From Microbacterium karelineae (GTDB lineage Bacteria > Actinomycetota > Actinomycetes > Actinomycetales > Microbacteriaceae), in contig NZ_WFIX01000171.1 in assembly GCF_009745985.1 (NCBI RefSeq), forward strand, positions 1 to 64,000: DNA of 64,000 nt, given 5' to 3'. Positions 35,835 to 43,886 of this stretch are shown piece after piece. A program made the position numbers and the translations under genes. Every line of letters begins with the position of its first letter. Positions within the stretch are counted from its first letter, which is position 1. The notes beneath the pieces were generated by a model. It worked only from the letters and a program-made list of their open reading frames with translations, did no database searches and was not told the origin of the DNA.

Positions 35835-36860
35835 TCAGCGCCGGAAGGGGCGCAGCAGGCGGCGCATGCCCGACTGCTCGGGCGGCAGGTCGTGCCAGAG
35901 CATCGCGTCGATGTCCGCCGTGCGGGCGCGGCGCGCGGACTGGATCCGGGCGCGCTCGCGGCGTCCGTGACCTGCCGCGAGGCGGATCCCCCGTGCCAGG
36001 CCCGACCACGCGGGGCGGGCGGATCCGGTGAGCGTCGCCTTCGCGAGCATCATCGCCAGCAGCAGCGCGAAGCGTGGGACGATGCGGTGCCGCAGCCCGC
36101 GCGGGACGTTCTTCGTCAGCAGCACGGGCAGGTTCTGGAACGTCTGGCGCACCGTGAATCCGGGGATCCTGCCGCTCGTCGCCCCGATCCGGTGGTGAAC
36201 GACCGCCGCGGGGTCGTAGACGATCGCGTGCCCGGCGAGGCGGGCGCGGAACCCGATGTCGACGTCCTCGAAGTACGCGAAGAACGTCTCGTCGAACAGG
36301 CCGATGCCGCGGAACAGCTCGGCCCGGTACAGCGACGACCCGCCCGAGGCCGAGAACACGGCGCCGGTCTCGGGCGCCGCATGGCCCGCGGATCCCCGAC
36401 CGCGCGGAAACGGCATGCCCCAGATGCTCATCGCATCGCCGGCCGTGTCGATCGTGCCGCGCAGGGCCGGGTCGTCGGACTCACGCAGCATGAGCCCCGC
36501 CGCGACCGACGCGCCCGTGCGCTCGAGCGCCTGATCGAGCGCCGCGAGCCAGCCGGGCTCGGGCACGGCATCGTTGTTCAGCAGCGCGACGGCGTCGTAT
36601 CCCTCGTCGAGCGCTCGGCGGATCCCCACGTTGACCCCGCCCGCGAAGCCGAGGTTCTCCGGCTCCTCGTGGAGGATCATGCGCGGGCGCGCCACATCCC
36701 CCACCATCCACGCGCGGATCCGGTCGACGTCGTCGCCCGCGGATCCGTTGTCGATCACGAGCACGTCGAAGGCGTCGTGGGTCTGCTCCTCGAGGGCGCC
36801 GAGGCAGGCGAGCGTATCGTCGGCGCCGTTCCAGTTGAGCACCACCACGAGGATCCGCAT
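35835..36860 (-). CDS. Glycosyltransferase family 2 (rhamnosyltransferase-like)
   Basis: A 341-residue GT-A enzyme. It begins RILVVVLNWNGADDTLACLG, has VLVIDNGSAGDD, the pattern ENLGFAGGVNVGIRRALDEG, the metal-site region ALLNNDAVPEPGWL, and FAYFEDVDIGFRARLAG with the ED pair that often holds the catalytic base. These are typical of rhamnosyl- or galactosyltransferases (WsaF/GlfT-like). ATG 36860 begins at the first strand; the longer frame to 36911 adds an arginine-rich stretch with no support. It lies 97 bases after the flippase stop on the same strand. Confidence 0.88.
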   Translation of the reverse strand: MRILVVVLNWNGADDTLACLGALEEQTHDAFDVLVIDNGSAGDDVDRIRAWMVGDVARPRMILHEEPENLGFAGGVNVGIRRALDEGYDAVALLNNDAVPEPGWLAALDQALERTGASVAAGLMLRESDDPALRGTIDTAGDAMSIWGMPFPRGRGSAGHAAPETGAVFSASGGSSLYRAELFRGIGLFDETFFAYFEDVDIGFRARLAGHAIVYDPAAVVHHRIGATSGRIPGFTVRQTFQNLPVLLTKNVPRGLRHRIVPRFALLLAMMLAKATLTGSARPAWSGLARGIRLAAGHGRRERARIQSARRARTADIDAMLWHDLPPEQSGMRRLLRPFRR

Positions 36861-36879
36861 CAGGAGGGGTTCCCTTCGC

Positions 36880-36940
36880 CGCTCGCGAGCGAGCATCGTT
36901 CTCGCGAGCACGTGCTCGCGCGCCGGAGGAGCGATCGCTC
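36880..36940. repeat. Three perfect short palindromes
   Basis: CGCTCGCGAGCG (36880-36891), CGCGAGCACGTGCTCGCG (36903-36920) and GAGCGATCGCTC (36929-36940) are perfect, loop-less palindromes spaced 23-26 bases centre to centre, between the flippase stop and the glycosyltransferase start. They could be binding sites or a folding terminator. Confidence 0.5.
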
Positions 36941-36957
36941 ACGAGGAGGAGTGCGGG

Positions 36958-38178
36958 TCATGCGCGCGCCCGCCGTGCGCTCCAGAGCGGCACGATCATC
37001 GCGACCTGGACGACGAGCACGACCGTCTCCGCCGTCGCCAGCCCCGCCGCGCCTCCGACCGCGCCGAACGCCGACGCGAGCGCCAGCGTCGTGGGGATGC
37101 CCACGACCGCGCCGGCGACGACGCTCGCGAACACCCGCTTGGGGTGGCCGAGCGCGATGAGCACGTGGCGGCCCGTCGCGGTCGACATCGACATGCACAG
37201 CACGGCGACGCCGAACAGGATCGCCGTGGGCTGGTCGATCGCGACGTCGGATCCGAACGCGACGGCCGTCAGCCACGGGCCGAGGAGCGCGAACATCAGG
37301 AAGCCGGCGACGCCGAGCGCGATATGCAGGGCGAGCGCCCGCCGGGCGCGCCACCCGAAGTGCGCGCGATCCTCCTCGACGACCCACCCCTGCAGGGCGT
37401 TGCCCTGGGCGCCGGTGACGGTCTGCCCCATGCGCCACAGCTTGTCGCCCGAGACATATGTCGCGGCCTGCGCCGTCGAAGCGCCGGCCGTGACGAGCGA
37501 CACCGCGAGGGCCGTGTAGGCGCCGCTGACGGTCTCGGTCGCGGCGGCCGACAGCTGCCGGCGCGCGAACCGCATCGACGAGGCCCAGCCGGTCATGAGC
37601 TCGCGCACCGGCACGACGCGCAGTGCGTAGGCGCCGACTCCGCCGAGGATCGCCGTGATGAGCAGAGTCGGGTATGTCCACACCCACGCGGCGCCGCCGA
37701 CGACGACGAGCACGGCTCCGATGAGCGTCGCGATGGCGCGGGGCAGCAGCTCGTAGCCGATGAGCGGCAGGGGCCTGCCGAGGCCGATGAGGTACCAGCT
37801 CGACGTGAGGCCGCCGAGGGTGATCGCGACGGCCATGAGCGCCGCATCCCCCGCGGCGCCCGCGGGCGCGAGGATCCAGGCGACGGCGGATCCGATGACG
37901 AGCGCGGGGATCACGAGCATCAGCCGCGCCCGAGTGCCACGGGCGAACAGCTCGGGGCGCTCCTCTTCCGCGGCGAGCGCGACGAGCGTCGGGCCCTGCA
38001 CGTTCAGGCCGAGGCCGACGGCGAGGGCGAGGAATCCCCCGACCGACTGCCCGACGGCGATCGCGACCCAGGCCTGCTCGCCGGCCGCGCGGGCGAGCAG
38101 CGGCAGGATCAGGAACGGGATGAGCGCCGAGAAGGCGGGGATCGTCGAGAAGCTCAGCAGCCGGCGGGTGAGCGACAT
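36958..38178 (-). CDS. Polysaccharide flippase (Wzx-like)
   Basis: A 406-residue membrane protein with about twelve helices, opening SLTRRLLSFSTIPAFSALIP, which is the usual first helix of MOP-superfamily flippases. The centre holds TYVSGDKLWRMGQTVTGAQG, and the C-terminal part has helices typical of the family. It would export the lipid-linked unit made by the two flanking family-2 glycosyltransferases. It differs from the flippase at 16497, which suggests a second export step or polymer. The start ATG 38178 lies 66 bases after the stop of the upstream glycosyltransferase. Confidence 0.82.
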   Translation of the reverse strand: MSLTRRLLSFSTIPAFSALIPFLILPLLARAAGEQAWVAIAVGQSVGGFLALAVGLGLNVQGPTLVALAAEEERPELFARGTRARLMLVIPALVIGSAVAWILAPAGAAGDAALMAVAITLGGLTSSWYLIGLGRPLPLIGYELLPRAIATLIGAVLVVVGGAAWVWTYPTLLITAILGGVGAYALRVVPVRELMTGWASSMRFARRQLSAAATETVSGAYTALAVSLVTAGASTAQAATYVSGDKLWRMGQTVTGAQGNALQGWVVEEDRAHFGWRARRALALHIALGVAGFLMFALLGPWLTAVAFGSDVAIDQPTAILFGVAVLCMSMSTATGRHVLIALGHPKRVFASVVAGAVVGIPTTLALASAFGAVGGAAGLATAETVVLVVQVAMIVPLWSARRARA

Positions 38179-38244
38179 GTCAGGCCGCCCCGCTCGCAGA
38201 GCTGCGGCGTGCGACGAAGGCGCGACGGATCCGAGAGCGCACGC

Positions 38245-39210
38245 TCAGCCCTCCCAGAATCCGGCGCGTCGCATCTGCACGGCGCGCAGCAGTCCGATCG
38301 TGCGGTCGATGCCGGCGGCGGGGATCTGCGGGCGCTCGACGCCCTTCGCGGCGCGCCACCCCGCGATCCGGCCCGCGAGCGCCGACGCGTCGCGCTGCAG
38401 CACGAGGCGGCGCGCGCACACGAGCGCCTCGATCGCGAGGGCCATGGCCGCGTGGCGCGTGCGCAGGACGCCCCACGCCCGCAGCAGGTAGCCGCGGCCG
38501 AAGCCTGCCAGGCGCGTCTGGCGCGGGGATCCCTCGCCCGCCGACGCACCGCCGATGTGCACGCCGCCCGGCTCGGTGAGGGCGAGCGTGTCGTACCCGC
38601 CCGCGCGCAGTCGCAGCGCGAGGTCGAGCTCCTCGCCGTACATGAAGATGCCCTCGTCGAGCAGGCCGACCTCGTCGAGCGCGCGGCGACGGTACGCGGC
38701 GACGGCGCCGTATGGGCCGAGCACGGGCGGATCCACCGCGTCGGAGCGCGCGATGTCGGCGCCGTGGAAGCGCACGAAGCCGGCGCACGTCGGATCCGCT
38801 GTGATGCCCTGCGAGTCGACGCGCCCGTCGGGCGTCGTGAGGAGCGGGCAGACGCTCGCGATCGACGCCGGGGCGCCGTCGAACGCGTCCGCGATGTCGG
38901 CCATGAGCGTCGGCTCGGCGATCACGTCGCTGTTGACGAGCACGACGACGTCGGCGGATCCGTGCCGGACGCCGACGTTGCACGTCGCGGCGAACCCGCG
39001 ATTGACCTCGTTGCGGAGCAGGGTCAGGTCGGGGAACGCGGCCGCGACGCGATCCGCGGTGTCGTCGGGGCCGCAGTCGTCGACGATGATCACATTCACA
39101 GGACGCGTCTGGGAGACGAGGGCCGCGAGACAGGGCTCGACATGCTCCCACCCGCCGTACACCGGCACGATGGCGTCGATCGTCACGCTGCGCGGCCGGG
39201 ATTCGGGCAT
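38245..39210 (-). CDS. Glycosyltransferase family 2
   Basis: A 321-residue GT-A glycosyltransferase with VTIDAIVPVYGGWEHVEPCL at the start, VIIVDDCGPDDTADRVA, EVNRGFAATCNVGVRHG, VVLVNSDVIAEPTLM and GIFMYGEELDLALRLRAGG, the last carrying the catalytic-base region. Two starts are close: ATG 39219 and ATG 39210. I chose 39210 because a TAGGAT box ends seven bases before it and overlaps 39219, suggesting a leaderless transcript. It begins a minus-strand run with the flippase and the second family-2 enzyme. It is divergent from the glycoside hydrolase at 39345. Confidence 0.88.
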   Translation of the reverse strand: MPESRPRSVTIDAIVPVYGGWEHVEPCLAALVSQTRPVNVIIVDDCGPDDTADRVAAAFPDLTLLRNEVNRGFAATCNVGVRHGSADVVVLVNSDVIAEPTLMADIADAFDGAPASIASVCPLLTTPDGRVDSQGITADPTCAGFVRFHGADIARSDAVDPPVLGPYGAVAAYRRRALDEVGLLDEGIFMYGEELDLALRLRAGGYDTLALTEPGGVHIGGASAGEGSPRQTRLAGFGRGYLLRAWGVLRTRHAAMALAIEALVCARRLVLQRDASALAGRIAGWRAAKGVERPQIPAAGIDRTIGLLRAVQMRRAGFWEG

Positions 39211-39217
39211 GGGCTTC

Positions 39218-39223
39218 ATCCTA
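39218..39223 (-). promoter_or_regulatory. TAGGAT -10 box, leaderless-type start
   Basis: TAGGAT on the minus strand ends seven bases before ATG 39210. No ribosome-binding site is seen. The box overlaps the alternative ATG at 39219. Confidence 0.45.
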
Positions 39224-39344
39224 TTCGTCTGACGGTCTCTGCACGGCGCTGACCGAAGGGGCCGATCCTGCCCGCAAAGACGTCGTTTGTCAGTCCCCCG
39301 TGGGATGATGAACCCCGTTCGCCACCCGGAGGGAATGACGGATC

Positions 39345-41447
39345 TTGGCTCTGACAACACGCAGCAGGAACACGCTGTTCATCGTCGCCGGCGCTCTCGT
39401 CGTCGTGCTCGGAGGAGGAGGCATCGCGCTCGCCGCGATCTTCGGGGGCGACGAGCCCGAACCGGCGGCGACCACCCCGACGCCGACCGTCACGCCGACT
39501 CCGACGCCCACGCCGACTCCGACGCCGGATCCCCGTGCCGAGTCGCTGCCGACGTCGACCGTGATGCACGCCATGCTCGATGGCTGGGCCGGGGCCGACA
39601 CGTCCCGCGTCGCCGACATCATGCCGCAGATCGGCGGTGCGGCCTCCGGGCGCATGTCGGCGTTCATCGACGCGCCGCGCGTCGATGGGGCGACGACCGC
39701 TCTCAGCGCCGAGGTGACCGTCGAGCCGGGCGAGACATACGAGCTGTCCGCGCAGGTGCGCGCCGGCACGTACAAGCCGAGCGAGGTCCCCGCCGTCATC
39801 CGCATCGGCGAGACCCGCGTGGAGGTCGGCGAGATCAACGCCGACTGGTCCGAGGTCACGGGCGAGTTCACGGCCCCCGAGGGGCAGGACACGGCGACCC
39901 TCGAGGTCCGCGTGGGCGGGCCCGTGCGCGCACTCGGTCTCGACGACATCACCCTCACGCCCGCGTCGGGCGGCGACAACGTCGTGCCGAACTCGTCGTT
40001 CGAGAACGTCACCGGCGAGTGGGGAATCCTCAACGACTCCCTCATCCTGCGCGAGGACGGCGCCTCGATGGGCGTCTCGCTCGCCGACGGCGACGCGCGC
40101 TGGTCGGTCACGACGACCGACGGCAGCGAGGTCGCCAGCGGATCGCGCGAGGTGAAGAACGGCGTCGCGCGCATCCCGCTCGAGGGCGTCGGCCAGGGCT
40201 TCTACACCTTCTCCGTCACCGCGTCCGACGGCCGCCAGGTGTCGACGCCGTTCGGCGTCGTCGACTACGCCGGCGCCTACGTCGCCGCCGACGACCGCTT
40301 CGGCGTCGCGACGCACGTCGACCAGAGCTGGTACGTCGACGCGGCGGACGCGATGCGCGCCGTCGGCTTCGGCATCGCGCGCAACGACGTGCTGTGGGAT
40401 CAGAACGAGACCTCGCCCGGCCAGTACGCCTTCTCGTCGCACTACACGAGCGAGTTCGGCAAGTTCTCGGCCCACGGCATCGACCTGCTCGGCATCGTCA
40501 ACTACACGAACCCGCTCTACGACGGCGGCGCACGCCCCAACTCCCCGGAGGCCGTCGAGGCGTTCGGCCGGTACGCGGCCGAGATCGCGAAGTCGTTCGA
40601 CGTCGCGGGCGTGCAGGTGTTCAACGAGTTCAACCACGAGCGCTTCGCGCCGGGCGGCTGCGGATCCGCGCCCGAGTGCTACACCCCGCTCATCCAATCG
40701 GTCGAGCGCCACGTGGCCGAGGTCGATCCCGAGATCCCCGTCGTCGTCGGCGGCACGGCCAACTACGACGGCGAGTGGTTCCAGGGGCTGTGGCACACGG
40801 GCGCCATCGAGAACTCCGACGTCATGAGCTTCCACCCGTACAACAAGTACATCTACGACGTGCCCGAGAGCCTGTCGAGCGTCATCCAGGACGCGAACCA
40901 GAACATGAACGACATCACGGGCTCGAAGCTCCCGATCTGGATCACCGAGTTCGGGTGGACGACGGGCGCCGAGATGGGCCAGAACGTCACATACGGCACG
41001 CAGGCCGAGCGCCTCATGCGCGCCGAGCTGACGGCCCTGAGCTACGGCGTCGAGAAGTACTACTGGTACGACCTCATCAACGACAGCACCGACGGCAACG
41101 CGCACGAGGGCAACTTCGGCATGTTCGAGCAGAAGCGCTCCGGCGTCGCAGCGCAGCCGCCCAAGCCCGCCGCGTTCGCCCAGGCGCTGCTCATCAACGA
41201 GCTCGCGGGGCGCGGCGAGCCCCAGCGCGTCGACGCGGGCGACGGCGTGAAGACCGCCGTCTTCGGCGAGGACGGCGACATGATCCGCGCCGCCTGGTCG
41301 ATCGAGGGCGAGCGCGAGGCGACCTTCGAGGTGTCCGGTCCCGTCGAGATGACGACCATGTGGGGTACGACGAAGACGATCAAGCCGAAGAACGGCGAGG
41401 TCACCGTGACGGTGGGCAGCTCCCCCGTGTTCATCGAGGACAAGTAA
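39345..41447 (+). CDS. Membrane-anchored glycoside hydrolase, GH39/PslG-like
   Basis: A 700-residue protein. Residues 8-33 form a transmembrane anchor (TLFIVAGALVVVLGGGGIAL), then a threonine-proline spacer, two carbohydrate-binding-like beta-sandwich regions and a TIM-barrel hydrolase from about residue 310. The barrel has FGVATHVDQSWYV, the acid/base site QVFNEFNHERF and the nucleophile site IWITEFGWTTG, the clan GH-A arrangement. PslG-type enzymes of this sort cut the exopolysaccharide made by their own cluster. The start is a TTG at 39345 with GGAGGGA ten bases upstream. The DUF4012 gene begins right after its stop codon, so the two are one unit. Confidence 0.85.
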   Translation: MALTTRSRNTLFIVAGALVVVLGGGGIALAAIFGGDEPEPAATTPTPTVTPTPTPTPTPTPDPRAESLPTSTVMHAMLDGWAGADTSRVADIMPQIGGAASGRMSAFIDAPRVDGATTALSAEVTVEPGETYELSAQVRAGTYKPSEVPAVIRIGETRVEVGEINADWSEVTGEFTAPEGQDTATLEVRVGGPVRALGLDDITLTPASGGDNVVPNSSFENVTGEWGILNDSLILREDGASMGVSLADGDARWSVTTTDGSEVASGSREVKNGVARIPLEGVGQGFYTFSVTASDGRQVSTPFGVVDYAGAYVAADDRFGVATHVDQSWYVDAADAMRAVGFGIARNDVLWDQNETSPGQYAFSSHYTSEFGKFSAHGIDLLGIVNYTNPLYDGGARPNSPEAVEAFGRYAAEIAKSFDVAGVQVFNEFNHERFAPGGCGSAPECYTPLIQSVERHVAEVDPEIPVVVGGTANYDGEWFQGLWHTGAIENSDVMSFHPYNKYIYDVPESLSSVIQDANQNMNDITGSKLPIWITEFGWTTGAEMGQNVTYGTQAERLMRAELTALSYGVEKYYWYDLINDSTDGNAHEGNFGMFEQKRSGVAAQPPKPAAFAQALLINELAGRGEPQRVDAGDGVKTAVFGEDGDMIRAAWSIEGEREATFEVSGPVEMTTMWGTTKTIKPKNGEVTVTVGSSPVFIEDK

Positions 41448-43679
41448 GTGACAGACGAGAACGATCCCTTCGCCGGCCTGACCCGCAAGCAGCTGCGCGA
41501 CATGCGCGCGCGGCTCGACGCTGCTGAGGCCGCGAGGGCGGGCGATGAGGGGGACGACGCGTCGACGACGGCCCTGCCCGCGCAGGGCGGATCCGATGCG
41601 CACGGCGCCGAGACGACCGTGCTGCCCGGGCAGGGCGGCGATGAGCGGGGTCGCGACGCGACGGCACCGCCGGAGACGGAGACGACCCTCCTGCCGACGC
41701 ATGGCGCGGATTCCACGCAGGCGGCCCCGGCCGCCGATGCGCCGGCCGACATGACGGGCACGCCCGCGCAAGGCGCCGAGACGACGATGCTCCCCGCGCA
41801 GGGCACAGGAACCTCCGAATCGAACGCCGCGGCGGCAGGGGCCGCGCCGGGCACGCCGATCGCTCAGGCCGACGACGCGCCGACGCCCGCGCTGGGCACG
41901 CCCGCGGTCGCACCCGGCGCGGCAGGCGGATCCGGCGGCGCCGACGGCGGCGCGCCCTCGGGCGATGTCGAGGGCTCCGGCCGCCGCTGGACGAAGCGCC
42001 ACACGAAGCGCACGATCATCATCGCGGTCATCGTGCTCATCGTCTGCGCGGTCTGGCTCGGCGTGCGCGCCCTCATGGTGAAGGGCGACCTCGAGGCGGC
42101 GCAGCGCGTCGTGGCCCACGTCCAGCAGGATCCCGACAGCCTCGACGCGTCGCTGCCCGTGCTCGGCGAATACGCCGGCTCGGCGGCGAGCGTCGGCTGG
42201 GATCCGATCTGGCGCGTCGCCGAGTTCCTCCCGTGGGCGGGCGACAACCTCCGGGGCGTGCGCCTCGCGGCGCAGTCGCTCGATGTCGGCGTCAACGACC
42301 TCGCGGTGCCTGCGCTCGACGCGATGCGCTCCGAGAGCGAGACGCCGGTCCTGCAGCGCCTCCTGCCCATCCTCGACGAGGTGCAGCCCGACATCACCTC
42401 ACTCGCCGACGGCATCCACGGCGTTGCTGGCTCGGGCGCGCTGATCGGCCCCGTCCGCAACGGCGTCGACATGGTCGACGGCGTGATGCAGGCGGCCGCG
42501 CCCGCGATCGGCGTCGCGCCGGGCCTCCTCGGCGCCGACGAGCCGCGCAACTACCTGCTCGTGTTCATGAACAACGCCGAGTCCGTCGGCCTCGGCGGAT
42601 CCGCGGCGTCGCAGACGCTCATCAGCGTCGATCAGGGCAAGCTCGAGATCGCGGCGCAGGCGAGCAGCGCGAGCTACGTCGAGGGTCAGCCGGTCGACGT
42701 CGAGGTCGCGGACAGCGCGATCCAGCTGTACACCGACTATCTCCGCACACACGTCAACACGACCGCCAGCCGGCCCGACTTCCCGACGATGTCCGAGCTC
42801 ACGACGGCGTTCTGGAATCGCGATATCGGCGATCAGCAGATCGACGGCGTCGTGAGCATCGACCCGATCGCGCTCGGGTACATCCTCGAGGCGACCGGTC
42901 CGATCCAGCTCGACACGGGCGAGACCCTCTCGAGCACGAACGCCGCGCAGCTCCTCCTGAGCGACGTGTACAGCATGTACGACAGCACGACCGATCCCGC
43001 GGCGGCCGACGCGTTCTTTGCGAGCGTCGCGGGCAAGGTCTTCGAGAAGATCGCGACCGCCGACTTCGACATGCCGACGATGCTGAACTCCATGCGCCGC
43101 GGCATCGACCAGGGATCGGTGCTGTTCCACAGCTTCGACGACGAGACGCAGGCGTTCATCGCGGACGAGCGCGTCTCGGGCATCCTGCCGACCTCGAATG
43201 AGGAGCAGAGCACCGTCGGGGTGTACTTCCGCGACGAGTCGGCGTCGAAGATCGACTACTACATGAAGTCGAACATCGACCTCACGCAGACCTGCTCGGC
43301 GGGCGGCAGCGAGTTCCAGGTCGACACGACACTGCACCTTGACATCGACCAGGCGTCCGCCGACGTGCTGCCGCTCTACGTGCAGAGCAACACCTCCGGC
43401 TGGGGGTCAACGCGCTTCCGCACGGCGGTGTATGTCTACGGCCCTCCCGGCACGACGGTCGAGTCGGTCGAGATGGAGGGCCGCGAGGTCGAGTTGAAGA
43501 GCGACGAGATCGACGACCTCGGTCGCCCCGTCGCGTTCTTCTGGACCTACCTCGCCCCGACGGAGCTCGCGAAGGTCACGGCGACGTTCTCGGGCGAGGG
43601 CGACTTCGGCCCGGCCGCCCTCTGGTCGACGCCCATGGTCAACGCCACGACGGGCACCGTCACCGCCTGCGGCGAGTAG
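41448..43679 (+). CDS. DUF4012 membrane protein with N-terminal repeat tail
   Basis: A 743-residue paralogue of the protein at 4818. Residues 1-180 form a disordered cytoplasmic tail with four imperfect units of the form TTxLPxQG (TTALPAQGG, TTVLPGQGG, TTLLPTHGA, TTMLPAQGT). A basic stretch and one membrane helix (TIIIAVIVLIVCAVWLGVRA) follow, then the DUF4012 extracytoplasmic region with GADEPRNYLLVFMNNAESVG. The GTG start directly follows the TAA of the glycoside hydrolase. The short paralogue lacks the tail. Threonine-rich tails of this kind can be phosphorylated by Ser/Thr kinases in actinobacteria, which is a guess here. Confidence 0.85.
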   Translation: MTDENDPFAGLTRKQLRDMRARLDAAEAARAGDEGDDASTTALPAQGGSDAHGAETTVLPGQGGDERGRDATAPPETETTLLPTHGADSTQAAPAADAPADMTGTPAQGAETTMLPAQGTGTSESNAAAAGAAPGTPIAQADDAPTPALGTPAVAPGAAGGSGGADGGAPSGDVEGSGRRWTKRHTKRTIIIAVIVLIVCAVWLGVRALMVKGDLEAAQRVVAHVQQDPDSLDASLPVLGEYAGSAASVGWDPIWRVAEFLPWAGDNLRGVRLAAQSLDVGVNDLAVPALDAMRSESETPVLQRLLPILDEVQPDITSLADGIHGVAGSGALIGPVRNGVDMVDGVMQAAAPAIGVAPGLLGADEPRNYLLVFMNNAESVGLGGSAASQTLISVDQGKLEIAAQASSASYVEGQPVDVEVADSAIQLYTDYLRTHVNTTASRPDFPTMSELTTAFWNRDIGDQQIDGVVSIDPIALGYILEATGPIQLDTGETLSSTNAAQLLLSDVYSMYDSTTDPAAADAFFASVAGKVFEKIATADFDMPTMLNSMRRGIDQGSVLFHSFDDETQAFIADERVSGILPTSNEEQSTVGVYFRDESASKIDYYMKSNIDLTQTCSAGGSEFQVDTTLHLDIDQASADVLPLYVQSNTSGWGSTRFRTAVYVYGPPGTTVESVEMEGREVELKSDEIDDLGRPVAFFWTYLAPTELAKVTATFSGEGDFGPAALWSTPMVNATTGTVTACGE

Positions 43680-43720
43680 GCGCCGTGCGGGGCGCCTGAC
43701 ACCACGCGCCGCGCACTATC

Positions 43721-43780
43721 GGTGCCGAATGGTCACCAGCGCCCCGCATAACGACCACACGGCACCCCCGGCACGACGCG
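43721..43780. repeat. 60-bp hairpin repeat, copy 1
   Basis: GGTGCCG-AA-TGGTC pairs with GACCA-CA-CGGCACC, a 12-bp stem with a two-base internal loop and an 18-base loop. The next copy starts 72 bases later. It lies between convergent genes and may act as a bidirectional terminator. Confidence 0.8.
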
Positions 43781-43792
43781 ACGCCCGCTACC

Positions 43793-43852
43793 GGTGCCGA
43801 ATGGTCACCTGCGCCCCGCATAACGACCACACGGCACCCCCGACACGACGCG
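43793..43852. repeat. 60-bp hairpin repeat, copy 2
   Basis: It is identical to copy 1 at 58 of 60 positions. The two differences fall in the loop and after the stem, so the fold is unchanged. With copy 1 it fills most of the 43680-43886 gap. Confidence 0.8.
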
Positions 43853-43886
43853 CCTCCGGGCCGCGCCCGCCCGACGCGTCGCGGCG

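Noticed and set aside
39216-42119. 967-residue open frame on the minus strand opposite the glycoside hydrolase and DUF4012 genes
   Set aside because: The sense strand carries clear domains, and the antisense translation is Arg/Ala/Val-rich without motifs.
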